Under the pieces are notes generated by a model, which saw nothing but the letters and a program-made list of their open reading frames with translations, did no database searches and was not told where the DNA came from. A stretch of 7,585 nt of DNA from Euryarchaeota archaeon UBA287. Its GTDB lineage: Archaea; Thermoplasmatota; UBA186; UBA287. Positions 1 through 6,233 of this stretch are shown here, piece after piece (position 1 is the stretch's first letter; the number at the start of each line of letters is the position of its first letter). Location of the stretch: positions 1 to 7,585 of the forward strand of contig DAEG01000041.1 in the NCBI GenBank assembly GCA_002495235.1. The letters are read 5' to 3'. A program made the position numbers and the translations under genes.

Positions 1-270
1 TGGTTGAGGGGAAGGATCCTCTAGTACGAGAGGAACGGGGATTCGCAGCCTCTAGTTTACCAGTTGTCCGACAGGGCACCGCTGGGTAGCCACGCTGTAA
101 TGGATAAGTGCTGAAAGCATCTAAGCACGAAGCCCACCCCGAGACGAGCCACCTTAGAGCTCTCCTAAAAGAGGAGTTTGATAGGACGGGGGTGTAAGCA
201 CTGAGGCAACGAGGTGTTCAGCCCACCGTTACTAAAAGCTCATAAAGCCAGTCCAACTAACTCTGTGCTG
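1..270 (+). rRNA. 23S ribosomal RNA, 3' end (partial, archaeal type)
   Basis: This is the 3' terminal part of the large-subunit rRNA, cut by the window's left edge. The sarcin-ricin loop, the binding site of translation-factor GTPases, is seen at about 23-36 (AGTACGAGAGGAAC). A29 corresponds to E. coli A2660. Further on, the conserved stretch GATAAGTGCTGAAAGCATCT (104-123) and the terminal TTGATAGG...GGTGTAAGC region near 178-200 match the end of domain VI. Alignment to E. coli numbering puts the mature 3' end near 260-275; the exact base cannot be read because the 5' partner of the processing stem lies outside the window. No 5S gene follows before the next coding region. Confidence 0.96.
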
Positions 271-286
271 ATCGGTCCTTCGAACC

Positions 287-315
287 TTTTAGTCTTTTTT
301 GTTCATTGTTTTTTT
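287..315 (+). terminator. T-rich terminators after 23S rRNA
   Basis: Three T runs follow the rRNA: T4 at 287-290, T6 at 295-300 and T7 at 309-315. Archaeal RNA polymerase terminates at oligo-T tracts on the non-template strand, often without a hairpin, so this cluster is the likely end of the rRNA transcript. It sits between the rRNA and a separate promoter for the next gene, which supports two transcription units. Confidence 0.7.
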
Positions 316-352
316 GTCATTTCGTGTTCCCATTACAAATTCATTTCGTAAG

Positions 353-358
353 ATTTAA
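353..358 (+). promoter_or_regulatory. TATA-like box for the SAM synthetase gene
   Basis: The sequence ATTTAA is centred about 27 nt before the ATG at 383. Archaeal transcription starts roughly 25 nt downstream of the TATA box, which would place the mRNA 5' end at or within a few bases of the ATG. No Shine-Dalgarno sequence precedes the ATG. Both facts point to a leaderless transcript. This is an inference from spacing only. Confidence 0.5.
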
Positions 359-382
359 GAGCCAGAGAAGCCATAATCTCAC

Positions 383-1573
383 ATGAGGAACATAGATGTT
401 ACAGAGTGTGGCGAGACTCCTATAGAAAAGCAGGAGAGCGAGATCGTAGAGCGTAAGGGAATAGGGCATCCGGACAGCGTTGCCGACGGTATTGCGGAGA
501 GCATAAGCAGGGAGCTCTCAAAGATGTATAAGGATCATTACGGTAGGATACTGCACCACAACACGGACCAGATAGAGGTGGTTGGTGGTCAGTCAAAGCC
601 GGATTTCAAGGGCGGGGCCATGCTGGAGCCCGTCTTTATCCTTCTCTCTGGCAGAGCGACAACAAAGGTGGGTGATGAGCGCCTGCCCTACAGGAGCACC
701 GCTGTCAGAGCAGCGCGTGACTATCTGAAGAGGTTCAAGTATCTCAACGTTGAGGAGGACATAACGATAGACTGTAGGATCGGTCAGGGCTCCGTTGATC
801 TCAGGTCGCTCTACGACACGCAAAAAAAGCTTGCAAACGATACGAGCTTCGGCGTTTCATACGCTCCGTTCTCAGAAACAGAGAAGATAACCCTCGAGGC
901 GGAGCACTACATAAACGGCGAGCTCAAGGAAAAGATGAAGGGCCTTGGCTATGATGTCAAGGTTATGTCCCTGAGGAACAAGGACAGGATAGATGTTACT
1001 GTTGCGGTCGCTATGATCGGCAGAGAGATAGACGATCTGTCGCACTACATAAGCCTCAAGGAAGAGCTGAAGGACAGACTCGCGGACCATCTGTCAAAGC
1101 TCACCGAAAGGGAACTCAGCATAGCAATAAACACGGCAGACGACCACAAGAACAATGTCCTCTATCTCACAGTCACAGGGCTCTCGATGGAGAATGGCGA
1201 TGATGGAAGCGTTGGCAGAGGGAACAGGGTTAACGGGCTGATAACTCCCAATAGGCCTATGTCCCTTGAGGCCGCAGCCGGCAAGAACCCCGTTACGCAC
1301 GTCGGAAAGCTGTACAACATAATTGCGATGAAGGCTGCTGAGCAGATCGTCGCGGAGAGCGGGAATGACGTAGAGGAGGCGCACATAAGGATCCTCTCAC
1401 AGATAGGCAAGTCCATAGATCAGCCACAGGTCGCTGCGGTAGACCTGATAACAGCCAGCGGATCCGACTTCGGAAAGCTCAGCAAGGATGCAAACGCCAT
1501 CGTGGACGAATGGCTATCCAATATAGACCGCGTTACGGATCTGTGCGTTGATGGCAAGGTAACCGTGTTCTGA
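383..1573 (+). CDS. mat: S-adenosylmethionine synthetase (archaeal methionine adenosyltransferase)
   Basis: This cytosolic enzyme makes S-adenosylmethionine from ATP and methionine, releasing phosphate and pyrophosphate, and so supplies methyl groups for RNA, protein and lipid modification. At 396 residues it matches the usual length of archaeal MATs (about 400), a family very divergent from bacterial MetK. Landmarks in order: GIGHPDS at 26-32 (nucleotide-binding region), HHNTDQ at 58-63, GGQS at 68-71, the stretch ANDTSFGVSYAP in the middle, then GDDGSVGRGNRVNGLITP and AAAGKNPVTHVGKLYN, ending in the family-typical GKVTVF. The ATG start aligns with the known N-terminus MRNI. The gene stands alone, with its own TATA-like box and a hairpin after the stop. 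Family assignment is near certain from the motifs, with no damage visible. Confidence 0.98.
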   Translation: MRNIDVTECGETPIEKQESEIVERKGIGHPDSVADGIAESISRELSKMYKDHYGRILHHNTDQIEVVGGQSKPDFKGGAMLEPVFILLSGRATTKVGDERLPYRSTAVRAARDYLKRFKYLNVEEDITIDCRIGQGSVDLRSLYDTQKKLANDTSFGVSYAPFSETEKITLEAEHYINGELKEKMKGLGYDVKVMSLRNKDRIDVTVAVAMIGREIDDLSHYISLKEELKDRLADHLSKLTERELSIAINTADDHKNNVLYLTVTGLSMENGDDGSVGRGNRVNGLITPNRPMSLEAAAGKNPVTHVGKLYNIIAMKAAEQIVAESGNDVEEAHIRILSQIGKSIDQPQVAAVDLITASGSDFGKLSKDANAIVDEWLSNIDRVTDLCVDGKVTVF

Positions 1574-1574
1574 T

Positions 1575-1611
1575 CTGGAGCGCTCTGCGCTCCAGGAATC
1601 TTCTTTCTATA
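1575..1611 (+). terminator. Hairpin and T-rich tail after the SAM synthetase gene
   Basis: A perfect 9-bp inverted repeat begins two bases after the stop codon: CTGGAGCGC (1575-1583), loop TCT, GCGCTCCAG (1587-1595). A pyrimidine-rich stretch with short T runs follows (1596-1611). It resembles an intrinsic terminator or a 3'-end-protecting stem-loop. Archaeal termination mainly needs T tracts; a further T6 run at 1703-1708 could act as a back-up. The structure is plain in the sequence, its function inferred. Confidence 0.6.
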
Positions 1612-1763
1612 GCGCCGCAGTGTAGAGCTAAAACCTAAAATCGTGTATGAAGTAGTGCTTTATTGGCGCAGGATTGGCCAGAAGCTAGTGTTTCTGCAAC
1701 TCTTTTTTGCCCTTCGCGCACGTTCATTACCAGATGTTTTCAGTTTGAGGTAAAACAGCCGGA

Positions 1764-2315
1764 TCAGCCTCTGGCTCCTGCTGCCTTCAGGATGTTGACT
1801 ATGTTGGTATAGCCCTGATCGATGTGGCTCTGCCATTTCGCCTTATCTAAGGCGGTCTCCCCACGATCATCCTTTGCATTCACATCCGCACCGGCAGAAA
1901 TCAGGAGCTTTACTATATCGGTATGTCCTTCCCAGACCGCATACATCAAGGCCGTCATCCCGTGCTCCCCTCTCGTATTTATCTCAGCATGCTTATTGAT
2001 CAGGAGCTGGGCTATGTCCACATAACCAAGTCGTGCCGCGCCCATCAGGGCTGTTTCTCCGACCATATCCTTTGCATTCACGTCAGCCCCTTTATCAATC
2101 AGGAGTTTGACTGCTTCGGTACGGCCATTCCATGCCGCAGACATCAAGGCTGTCCACCCATTGTTGCTCTTCGCATTCACATTGGCGCCAGCAGCGAGCA
2201 GCGCTTTGACCGCTGCAAGATCCCCAGCCTCTGCAGCATCTATCAGCTGCTGATCCTGCTCAGGTGTTGCCTGCGCTACTGCCCCAGATAACAGAATTGC
2301 AAGAACTAGGTGCAT
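1764..2315 (-). CDS. Small ankyrin-repeat protein with signal-like N-terminus
   Basis: This 183-residue protein is almost wholly ankyrin repeats, a helix-turn-helix scaffold for protein-protein binding; its partner cannot be inferred. Five units of about 33 residues are visible, starting near 20 (N-terminal cap), 53, 86, 119 and 152 (C-terminal cap). The core pattern is G-x-TALM-x-A-x-x-x-G...LLI-x-x-GADVNAKD. Residues 3-14 are hydrophobic and followed by AQA-TP, resembling a Sec signal peptide with cleavage near residue 16, but no positive charge precedes the core. If exported, it would act outside the membrane. The ATG at 2315 is the only ATG in this frame near the N-terminus; an in-frame stop lies at 2343-2345. 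It faces away from the dNTPase gene. Arg codons include CGT and CGA with no AGG, and Asn is mostly AAT, unlike neighbouring genes, hinting at transfer, perhaps from bacteria. Confidence 0.9.
   Translation of the reverse strand: MHLVLAILLSGAVAQATPEQDQQLIDAAEAGDLAAVKALLAAGANVNAKSNNGWTALMSAAWNGRTEAVKLLIDKGADVNAKDMVGETALMGAARLGYVDIAQLLINKHAEINTRGEHGMTALMYAVWEGHTDIVKLLISAGADVNAKDDRGETALDKAKWQSHIDQGYTNIVNILKAAGARG
1840..2190 (-). repeat. Imperfect 99-bp tandem repeat encoding ankyrin units
   Basis: The ankyrin units are still visible at DNA level. The plus-strand octamer ATCAGGAG occurs at 1900, 1999 and 2098, exactly 99 bases apart. CCTTTGCATTCAC occurs at 1871 and 2069, 198 bases apart. Such retained nucleotide identity suggests that the repeat units arose by fairly recent internal duplication, or that they recombine. 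Confidence 0.75.
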
Positions 2316-2349
2316 GCTATCCTGTGCATATTTTTCATTAGATCAATAG

Positions 2350-2357
2350 TATAAAAA
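2350..2357 (-). promoter_or_regulatory. TATA-like box for the ankyrin gene
   Basis: Read on the minus strand this is TTTTTATA, a good match to an archaeal TATA box. Its centre is about 38 nt before the ATG at 2315, so transcription would start near 2328 and give a leader of about a dozen bases. The plus-strand reading TATAAAAA could instead serve the dNTPase gene with a leader of about 65 nt, but that gene has a better-placed box. Confidence 0.45.
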
Positions 2358-2413
2358 TCTATGTTTCACGCTTCTGCTCTCTACGTTATGCGTACGGAAA
2401 GAAAAACAGTAAG

Positions 2414-2422
2414 AATAAATAC
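2414..2422 (+). promoter_or_regulatory. TATA-like box for the dNTP hydrolase gene
   Basis: AATAAATAC is centred about 28 nt before the ATG at 2446, the spacing expected for a leaderless or near-leaderless archaeal mRNA. The only Shine-Dalgarno-like element is a weak GGTG at 2438-2441. Together with the minus-strand box at 2350-2357 it makes 2316-2445 a divergent promoter region. Confidence 0.5.
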
Positions 2423-2445
2423 GAAGAATTGCCTGTTGGTGCGAG

Positions 2446-3579
2446 ATGAAAGGCAACAAGCTTCCTGAAAGCGTATACCTGTGGAGGTCAAGGCCCAAGG
2501 AGGAGGATGTCAGAGGCCCTTATTTCAGGGATCAGACCGCAATAATCCATTCCCTGCCATTCCGCAGGCTGAAGAGGAAAACGCAGGTCTTCTTTGCCCC
2601 TGAGAACGATCACATATGCACAAGGGTGGAGCACGCTTTCCATGTCTTTACAAACTCGACAACGATCTGTAAAGGCCTTCTTGCAAGAGGCTGGACGCTT
2701 GATGTTGAGATGACTCAGGCGATAGCATTAGGTCATGACCTAGGGCACCCTCCATTCGGGCACGCGGGCGAGGAGATCCTTGATGAGCTAGCAAGAGAGC
2801 ACGGGGGCAGATTCCACCACGAGATAAACAGTCTGAGGGTCGTTGATTACATCGCCGAGAAGGGCGAAGGGCTCAGGCTCACCTTCGGCGTGAGGGACGG
2901 CATAGTTAGCCACTGCGGAGAGCGGATGGAGCAGTATATAGAACCGGACTGGGATGTAAGAGAGCTGGAGAGCATAAAGGATCTCGGAAAGCATCCCTCG
3001 TCCTATGAGGGCTGCATAGTGCGCGTAGCCGACAAGATATCTTCGCTTGGCAGGGACGTCGAGGATGCCATACAGATGGGAATAATTGTGCCAGAGGACA
3101 TACCCGAGCCCATAATCTCTTACCTCGGCATAAAACAGCAGGAGGCCAAGTACCAGTTCAACCGTGCACTGCTGAACCGGATCATATACGATGTTACAGA
3201 TGAAACGGACGCAACGGAGAGGGTTGGCATGTCCGAAGAGGGTTTCAGGGCCATGCAGGCCATAAACTCCTTCTCCATGGCGCGCATCTACAATGCAGAG
3301 AAGATCCGGAATTACAGGCATTATGTGCAGGTCATCATACGCAACATACGCGATTCCCTCTCTCCGCTTCTAGATGGTTATGATGTCCGGCTGGAGGGCA
3401 GGGATTTCATAAAGTCATACAGGGAGTTCGACAATTACATGAGGGCCTACAGGGATTTCTATGAGCGCTCCGGTGCGGATAAAACGCAGATCCTGCTGGA
3501 CTACATCTCCGGCATGTCTGACAACTATGCCATAGCATTCCAGAAGGACATCTCCATACCAAAAGCAGTGTTCAAATGA
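2446..3579 (+). CDS. dgt: dGTPase-like deoxynucleoside triphosphate triphosphohydrolase (HD domain)
   Basis: Members of this family split dGTP or other dNTPs into the deoxynucleoside and triphosphate, controlling DNA precursor pools; some bacterial relatives defend against phage by draining dNTPs. The 377-residue length fits the family. The metal-binding HD set is complete: His63 in RVEHAFHV, His97-Asp98 in ALGHDLGHPPFGHAGE, and Asp196 in VADKISSLGRD. Other family signatures are PFRRLKRKTQVF (38-49), FHHEINSLRVVD (123-134) and LTFGVRDGIVSH (145-156). The C-terminal half is helical without a separate domain that I recognise. The ATG is chosen because the family N-terminus begins close to this point and a TATA-like box lies 28 nt upstream. 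The AddB-like gene follows on the same strand 122 nt later, apparently with its own promoter. Substrate preference (dGTP or all dNTPs) cannot be read. Confidence 0.93.
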   Translation: MKGNKLPESVYLWRSRPKEEDVRGPYFRDQTAIIHSLPFRRLKRKTQVFFAPENDHICTRVEHAFHVFTNSTTICKGLLARGWTLDVEMTQAIALGHDLGHPPFGHAGEEILDELAREHGGRFHHEINSLRVVDYIAEKGEGLRLTFGVRDGIVSHCGERMEQYIEPDWDVRELESIKDLGKHPSSYEGCIVRVADKISSLGRDVEDAIQMGIIVPEDIPEPIISYLGIKQQEAKYQFNRALLNRIIYDVTDETDATERVGMSEEGFRAMQAINSFSMARIYNAEKIRNYRHYVQVIIRNIRDSLSPLLDGYDVRLEGRDFIKSYREFDNYMRAYRDFYERSGADKTQILLDYISGMSDNYAIAFQKDISIPKAVFK

Positions 3580-3620
3580 GCGCTGGATCCCCTCTTGGTG
3601 GAGGACGGGGCCGTGATGAC

Positions 3621-3680
3621 TTATAATAAGACACCCGCGGTTTGTGCGATCGCAGAACCGTTCTGAAGAAACTATTTAAG
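3621..3680 (+). promoter_or_regulatory. Two candidate TATA-like boxes for the helicase-nuclease operon
   Basis: TTATAATAA (3621-3629) and ATTTAAG (3674-3680) both precede the AddB-like gene. The second has the same ATTTAAG heptamer as the SAM synthetase promoter and lies 28 nt before GTG 3702 (first base to first base; 30 nt in the SAM synthetase gene), fitting a leaderless start there. The first would start transcription near 3650, downstream of the TTG at 3642, leaving GTG 3702 with a leader of about 50 nt. Either argues against translation from TTG 3642. Confidence 0.4.
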
Positions 3681-3701
3681 TATGACAGGGGATGTGCTCT
3701 T

Positions 3702-6233
3702 GTGCATTTCATCGATCCGTTGACAGGGCTCCCAGAGCTGGGGAAGGAGTGCTATTACATCGTTCTTGACGGCGCCAGGAGGGATCTCCTTCGGTCAAGG
3801 GCCAGGCCGGGGGACAGGATCATGACCCTGCGAGAGTTTTGCGAGATGGGTCTTGCCCTATACTCTGAAAGGCCGGTGATATCCCGGAACAGGGAAATGG
3901 CCCTTCTGAGCCTCCTGATCACCGGGCATGGGAGAATATTCAGAAGAGAGGCGATGGTCGAGATATACAGGCTGATTGACGAGCTCTCAAAGAACTTCAG
4001 GGAGATAAAGCCGGGGAATGAGAAGCTGGAGGAGCTTGGCAGAATAATTTCATTGCACCATTCCTGTCTCAAAGGCATCACAAGCAGAACGATGATAGAA
4101 AGAGAAGCGCTGTCTCTCATGGAAAAGGGCACATGGTTTCCCATGCGCAGGGTTTACCTTGAGCTCTATCCAATGGTTTCCGAGGTTGAGAACAGGATAG
4201 CGGAAGCTCTGGATTCTATGGCAAATCTCACGATAGTCTCTCCCGAACAGGATGTGCAGGATAACTACCTTGCTTTCACAGACAGGAACGAAGAGATGGA
4301 GTTCATAGCAAAGGAGATCGCAGAGGCCAGTATGAAAGGTACGCCTTTGGAGAACATAGCTGTAATAACACCCAGCGCGGAGAGCATTCCTGCGATGAGC
4401 GAGATCCTTGACGAATACTCGATCCCGCATGTCATATACTCCTACAGCTTCCTTAGGGACACGAAGGTCTTTGAGCTAGTTGCGCAGCTTGTGTCTCTGT
4501 CCGAAAGATTGAAGGCATCGGACATTAGAAGATTGTTCAGCAGCCCGCTCGTTCACTACAAGAGCGTCAACAGGGTGTCGATGAAGAGGGTTGAGATAAA
4601 GGGAGAGGGCATTGAGGAGATAGAGAAGAGCCTCAGAGAGCAGGAGGATGCGGGCAGAGCTCAGCTGATCGCTGATCTTCTTGAGGGGCTAAAAAAGCTC
4701 GAGCTAGTGAAGGACATCTCCCTTCTTCCGGAGGTATTCGAGGGATTCCACGTTATCGAGTCCATAGCAAAGGCATCTGTGATCCCTGAGGCGGGCGACG
4801 CCGTGAGAAGGGAGAGCGTGGCCTGCAGGAGGATAACCGAGGCTATAGCGGATCTGCGATGGGCTGAGAGGATCACGGGGGTGAGGCCCTCTCTGGAGAT
4901 GCTCGCAGACCTCGTATGGGATGCCACGGACACGAGCGTTGCCCGTGGCGGCGTTGCAGTGCTTCTTGACAAGACGGGCTTCTGGGGCGGCTTTCAGAGA
5001 ACATTCTACTTTGGTCTGGACATGAACGCTCTGCACCCCGAGGAAACGAGCATACTGAACGATCAGGAGACAAAAGCCCTCGGCGTCCTTGAGAGAAAAA
5101 AGAGCGCCGAGATGAGGAGAAAGATAGTGACCGCTAACATGCGGGGTATCGTAACGTACGTAGAGAGCCCTGGGGGCTTCACGCTATTTGACGCCCTTGG
5201 GCTTCCGATGAAGCGTGTTTCAAGGGAGGGGGTAAACGAGATGGACATCCTCTCAAAGGCGGACTTTGAGCACTCTCTGGCAAAAGAGCCGGGGCTGATA
5301 GAGCACGCGGGGATCATAGGAGAGGAGTACGCAGAGCGGATAAAGAGCGCGAGGAGGTGCGTCAGGAGCAGGGAGAGATGCGCAGCCAACGAGTACAATG
5401 GCGTGCTGGGAAGGAGCATAGACCTTGATGAGCTGTCTGTCAGCGCCCTTGAAGACTATGTCAGGTGCCCCTTTTACTGCTTTGCGAGACGCATCCTCGG
5501 GTTGAGGGATTTCAGGCATGAGGAGAGGGAGAGGGTCGTCTGGGGGAACATGGTCCACCATGCGATGAAGGAGCTCTATTCCTGCGAGGGAGGCATAGAC
5601 ACAGAGCTGCTGTCGCTCAGAGGCACCCAGTCCTTTGTCGAGAACGGAATGAGGAAGGTAAGGCGAGCGCTGGAGGAGTACGACGATCCTCTGTGGAGGG
5701 TGCGCCGGGAGAGAGCCCTGCACAACGTCTTTCCTGAGATTCTGCGCATAGAGAACGGGTCTGATGACAGGCCTGTGTTTCTTGAGAAGGACCTCTCAAA
5801 AGAGATGTGTGGCCTCACTCTAAAAGGCAGGGCGGACAGGATCGACGTGCGTGGCGGCTACGTCGTCTATGACTACAAGACCTCGAAGCCAGAGGGCATA
5901 GAGGTCATGCAGGTGCCTCTCTATCTGTGCATGCTCGATGGTCTGCGCGAGGGGGGTTATTACTACATAATCAGGGACGAGGACGAAGGTGAGGGTCTTG
6001 TTGAGAGGAAGGACTTCTTTGAGAAGCAGGACATGGACAGAACGATGCATGAGATAACGCAGGAGAGGGTGCCCGCGATCATAGAGAGTATGAGAGGGGG
6101 CTTCTTTCCTCCCGGGTATCCTAGGATAAGGAGGTGCGGTGAATGCGAGGTGAGGAAGGCATGCTACATCACAAAGGGGGTTGAAGCGGCGTCCCCCTTC
6201 TCTGTGTATCTTGGAGGCAGGAGAGATGGGTGA
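3702..6233 (+). CDS. addB: AddB-like helicase-nuclease subunit with PD-(D/E)XK nuclease and Fe-S cysteines
   Basis: In AddAB, this subunit pairs with the AddA helicase to resect double-strand DNA ends. From GTG 3702 it has 843 residues, shorter than Bacillus AddB (about 1,160). The first strand (VHFIDPLTGLPELG) sits where Bacillus AddB has a P-loop, but there is no GKT. Residues 175-300 hold a UvrD/AddB-like second RecA fold (TDRNEEMEFIAKEI, then IAVITPS at 219). A RecB-family nuclease domain spans about 578-825: SVSALEDYVRCPF, GNMVHH with His619, GRADRID with Asp712, then Asp724-Tyr-Lys726. Cys589, Cys812, Cys815 and Cys821 reproduce AddB's 4Fe-4S pattern: one cysteine before the nuclease core and C-x2-C-x5-C after. 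The frame is open further up to TTG 3642 (863 residues), but promoter spacing favours GTG 3702. The stop overlaps the helicase gene by 8 bases, indicating one operon in the addB-addA order of Bacillus. Function in archaea is inferred. Confidence 0.87.
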   Translation: MHFIDPLTGLPELGKECYYIVLDGARRDLLRSRARPGDRIMTLREFCEMGLALYSERPVISRNREMALLSLLITGHGRIFRREAMVEIYRLIDELSKNFREIKPGNEKLEELGRIISLHHSCLKGITSRTMIEREALSLMEKGTWFPMRRVYLELYPMVSEVENRIAEALDSMANLTIVSPEQDVQDNYLAFTDRNEEMEFIAKEIAEASMKGTPLENIAVITPSAESIPAMSEILDEYSIPHVIYSYSFLRDTKVFELVAQLVSLSERLKASDIRRLFSSPLVHYKSVNRVSMKRVEIKGEGIEEIEKSLREQEDAGRAQLIADLLEGLKKLELVKDISLLPEVFEGFHVIESIAKASVIPEAGDAVRRESVACRRITEAIADLRWAERITGVRPSLEMLADLVWDATDTSVARGGVAVLLDKTGFWGGFQRTFYFGLDMNALHPEETSILNDQETKALGVLERKKSAEMRRKIVTANMRGIVTYVESPGGFTLFDALGLPMKRVSREGVNEMDILSKADFEHSLAKEPGLIEHAGIIGEEYAERIKSARRCVRSRERCAANEYNGVLGRSIDLDELSVSALEDYVRCPFYCFARRILGLRDFRHEERERVVWGNMVHHAMKELYSCEGGIDTELLSLRGTQSFVENGMRKVRRALEEYDDPLWRVRRERALHNVFPEILRIENGSDDRPVFLEKDLSKEMCGLTLKGRADRIDVRGGYVVYDYKTSKPEGIEVMQVPLYLCMLDGLREGGYYYIIRDEDEGEGLVERKDFFEKQDMDRTMHEITQERVPAIIESMRGGFFPPGYPRIRRCGECEVRKACYITKGVEAASPFSVYLGGRRDG
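6213..6217 (+). promoter_or_regulatory. Shine-Dalgarno site of the AddA-like gene
   Basis: GGAGG ends 8 nt before the ATG at 6226 and lies inside the end of the AddB-like gene. It fixes the start of the next gene and supports translational coupling. It is the only strong ribosome binding site I see in the window. Confidence 0.75.

Noticed and set aside
274..286. GGTCCTTCGAACC resembling the T-arm of a tRNA
   Set aside because: Neither strand gives a 5-bp stem around the TTCGA loop, and no acceptor or anticodon arms fit nearby.
270..382. Possible 5S rRNA after the 23S gene
   Set aside because: The stretch is too short for 5S (about 120 nt plus a spacer) and is T-rich with no 5S-like conserved sequence.
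1596..1763. Possible small RNA or short gene between the SAM synthetase and ankyrin genes
   Set aside because: Apart from the terminator tail and a T6 run, no start with coding signal, tRNA fold or repeat is visible.
1923..2291. 122-codon plus-strand open frame
   Set aside because: It is antisense to the ankyrin gene, whose repeat pattern is unmistakable; its product has no recognisable features.
2788..3321. 177-codon minus-strand open frame
   Set aside because: It lies entirely opposite the dNTPase gene, whose catalytic motifs are intact; it is explained as an antisense shadow.
3589..3608. CCTC/GAGG stem after the dNTPase stop as a terminator
   Set aside because: Only four clean base pairs and no T run follows; too weak to annotate.
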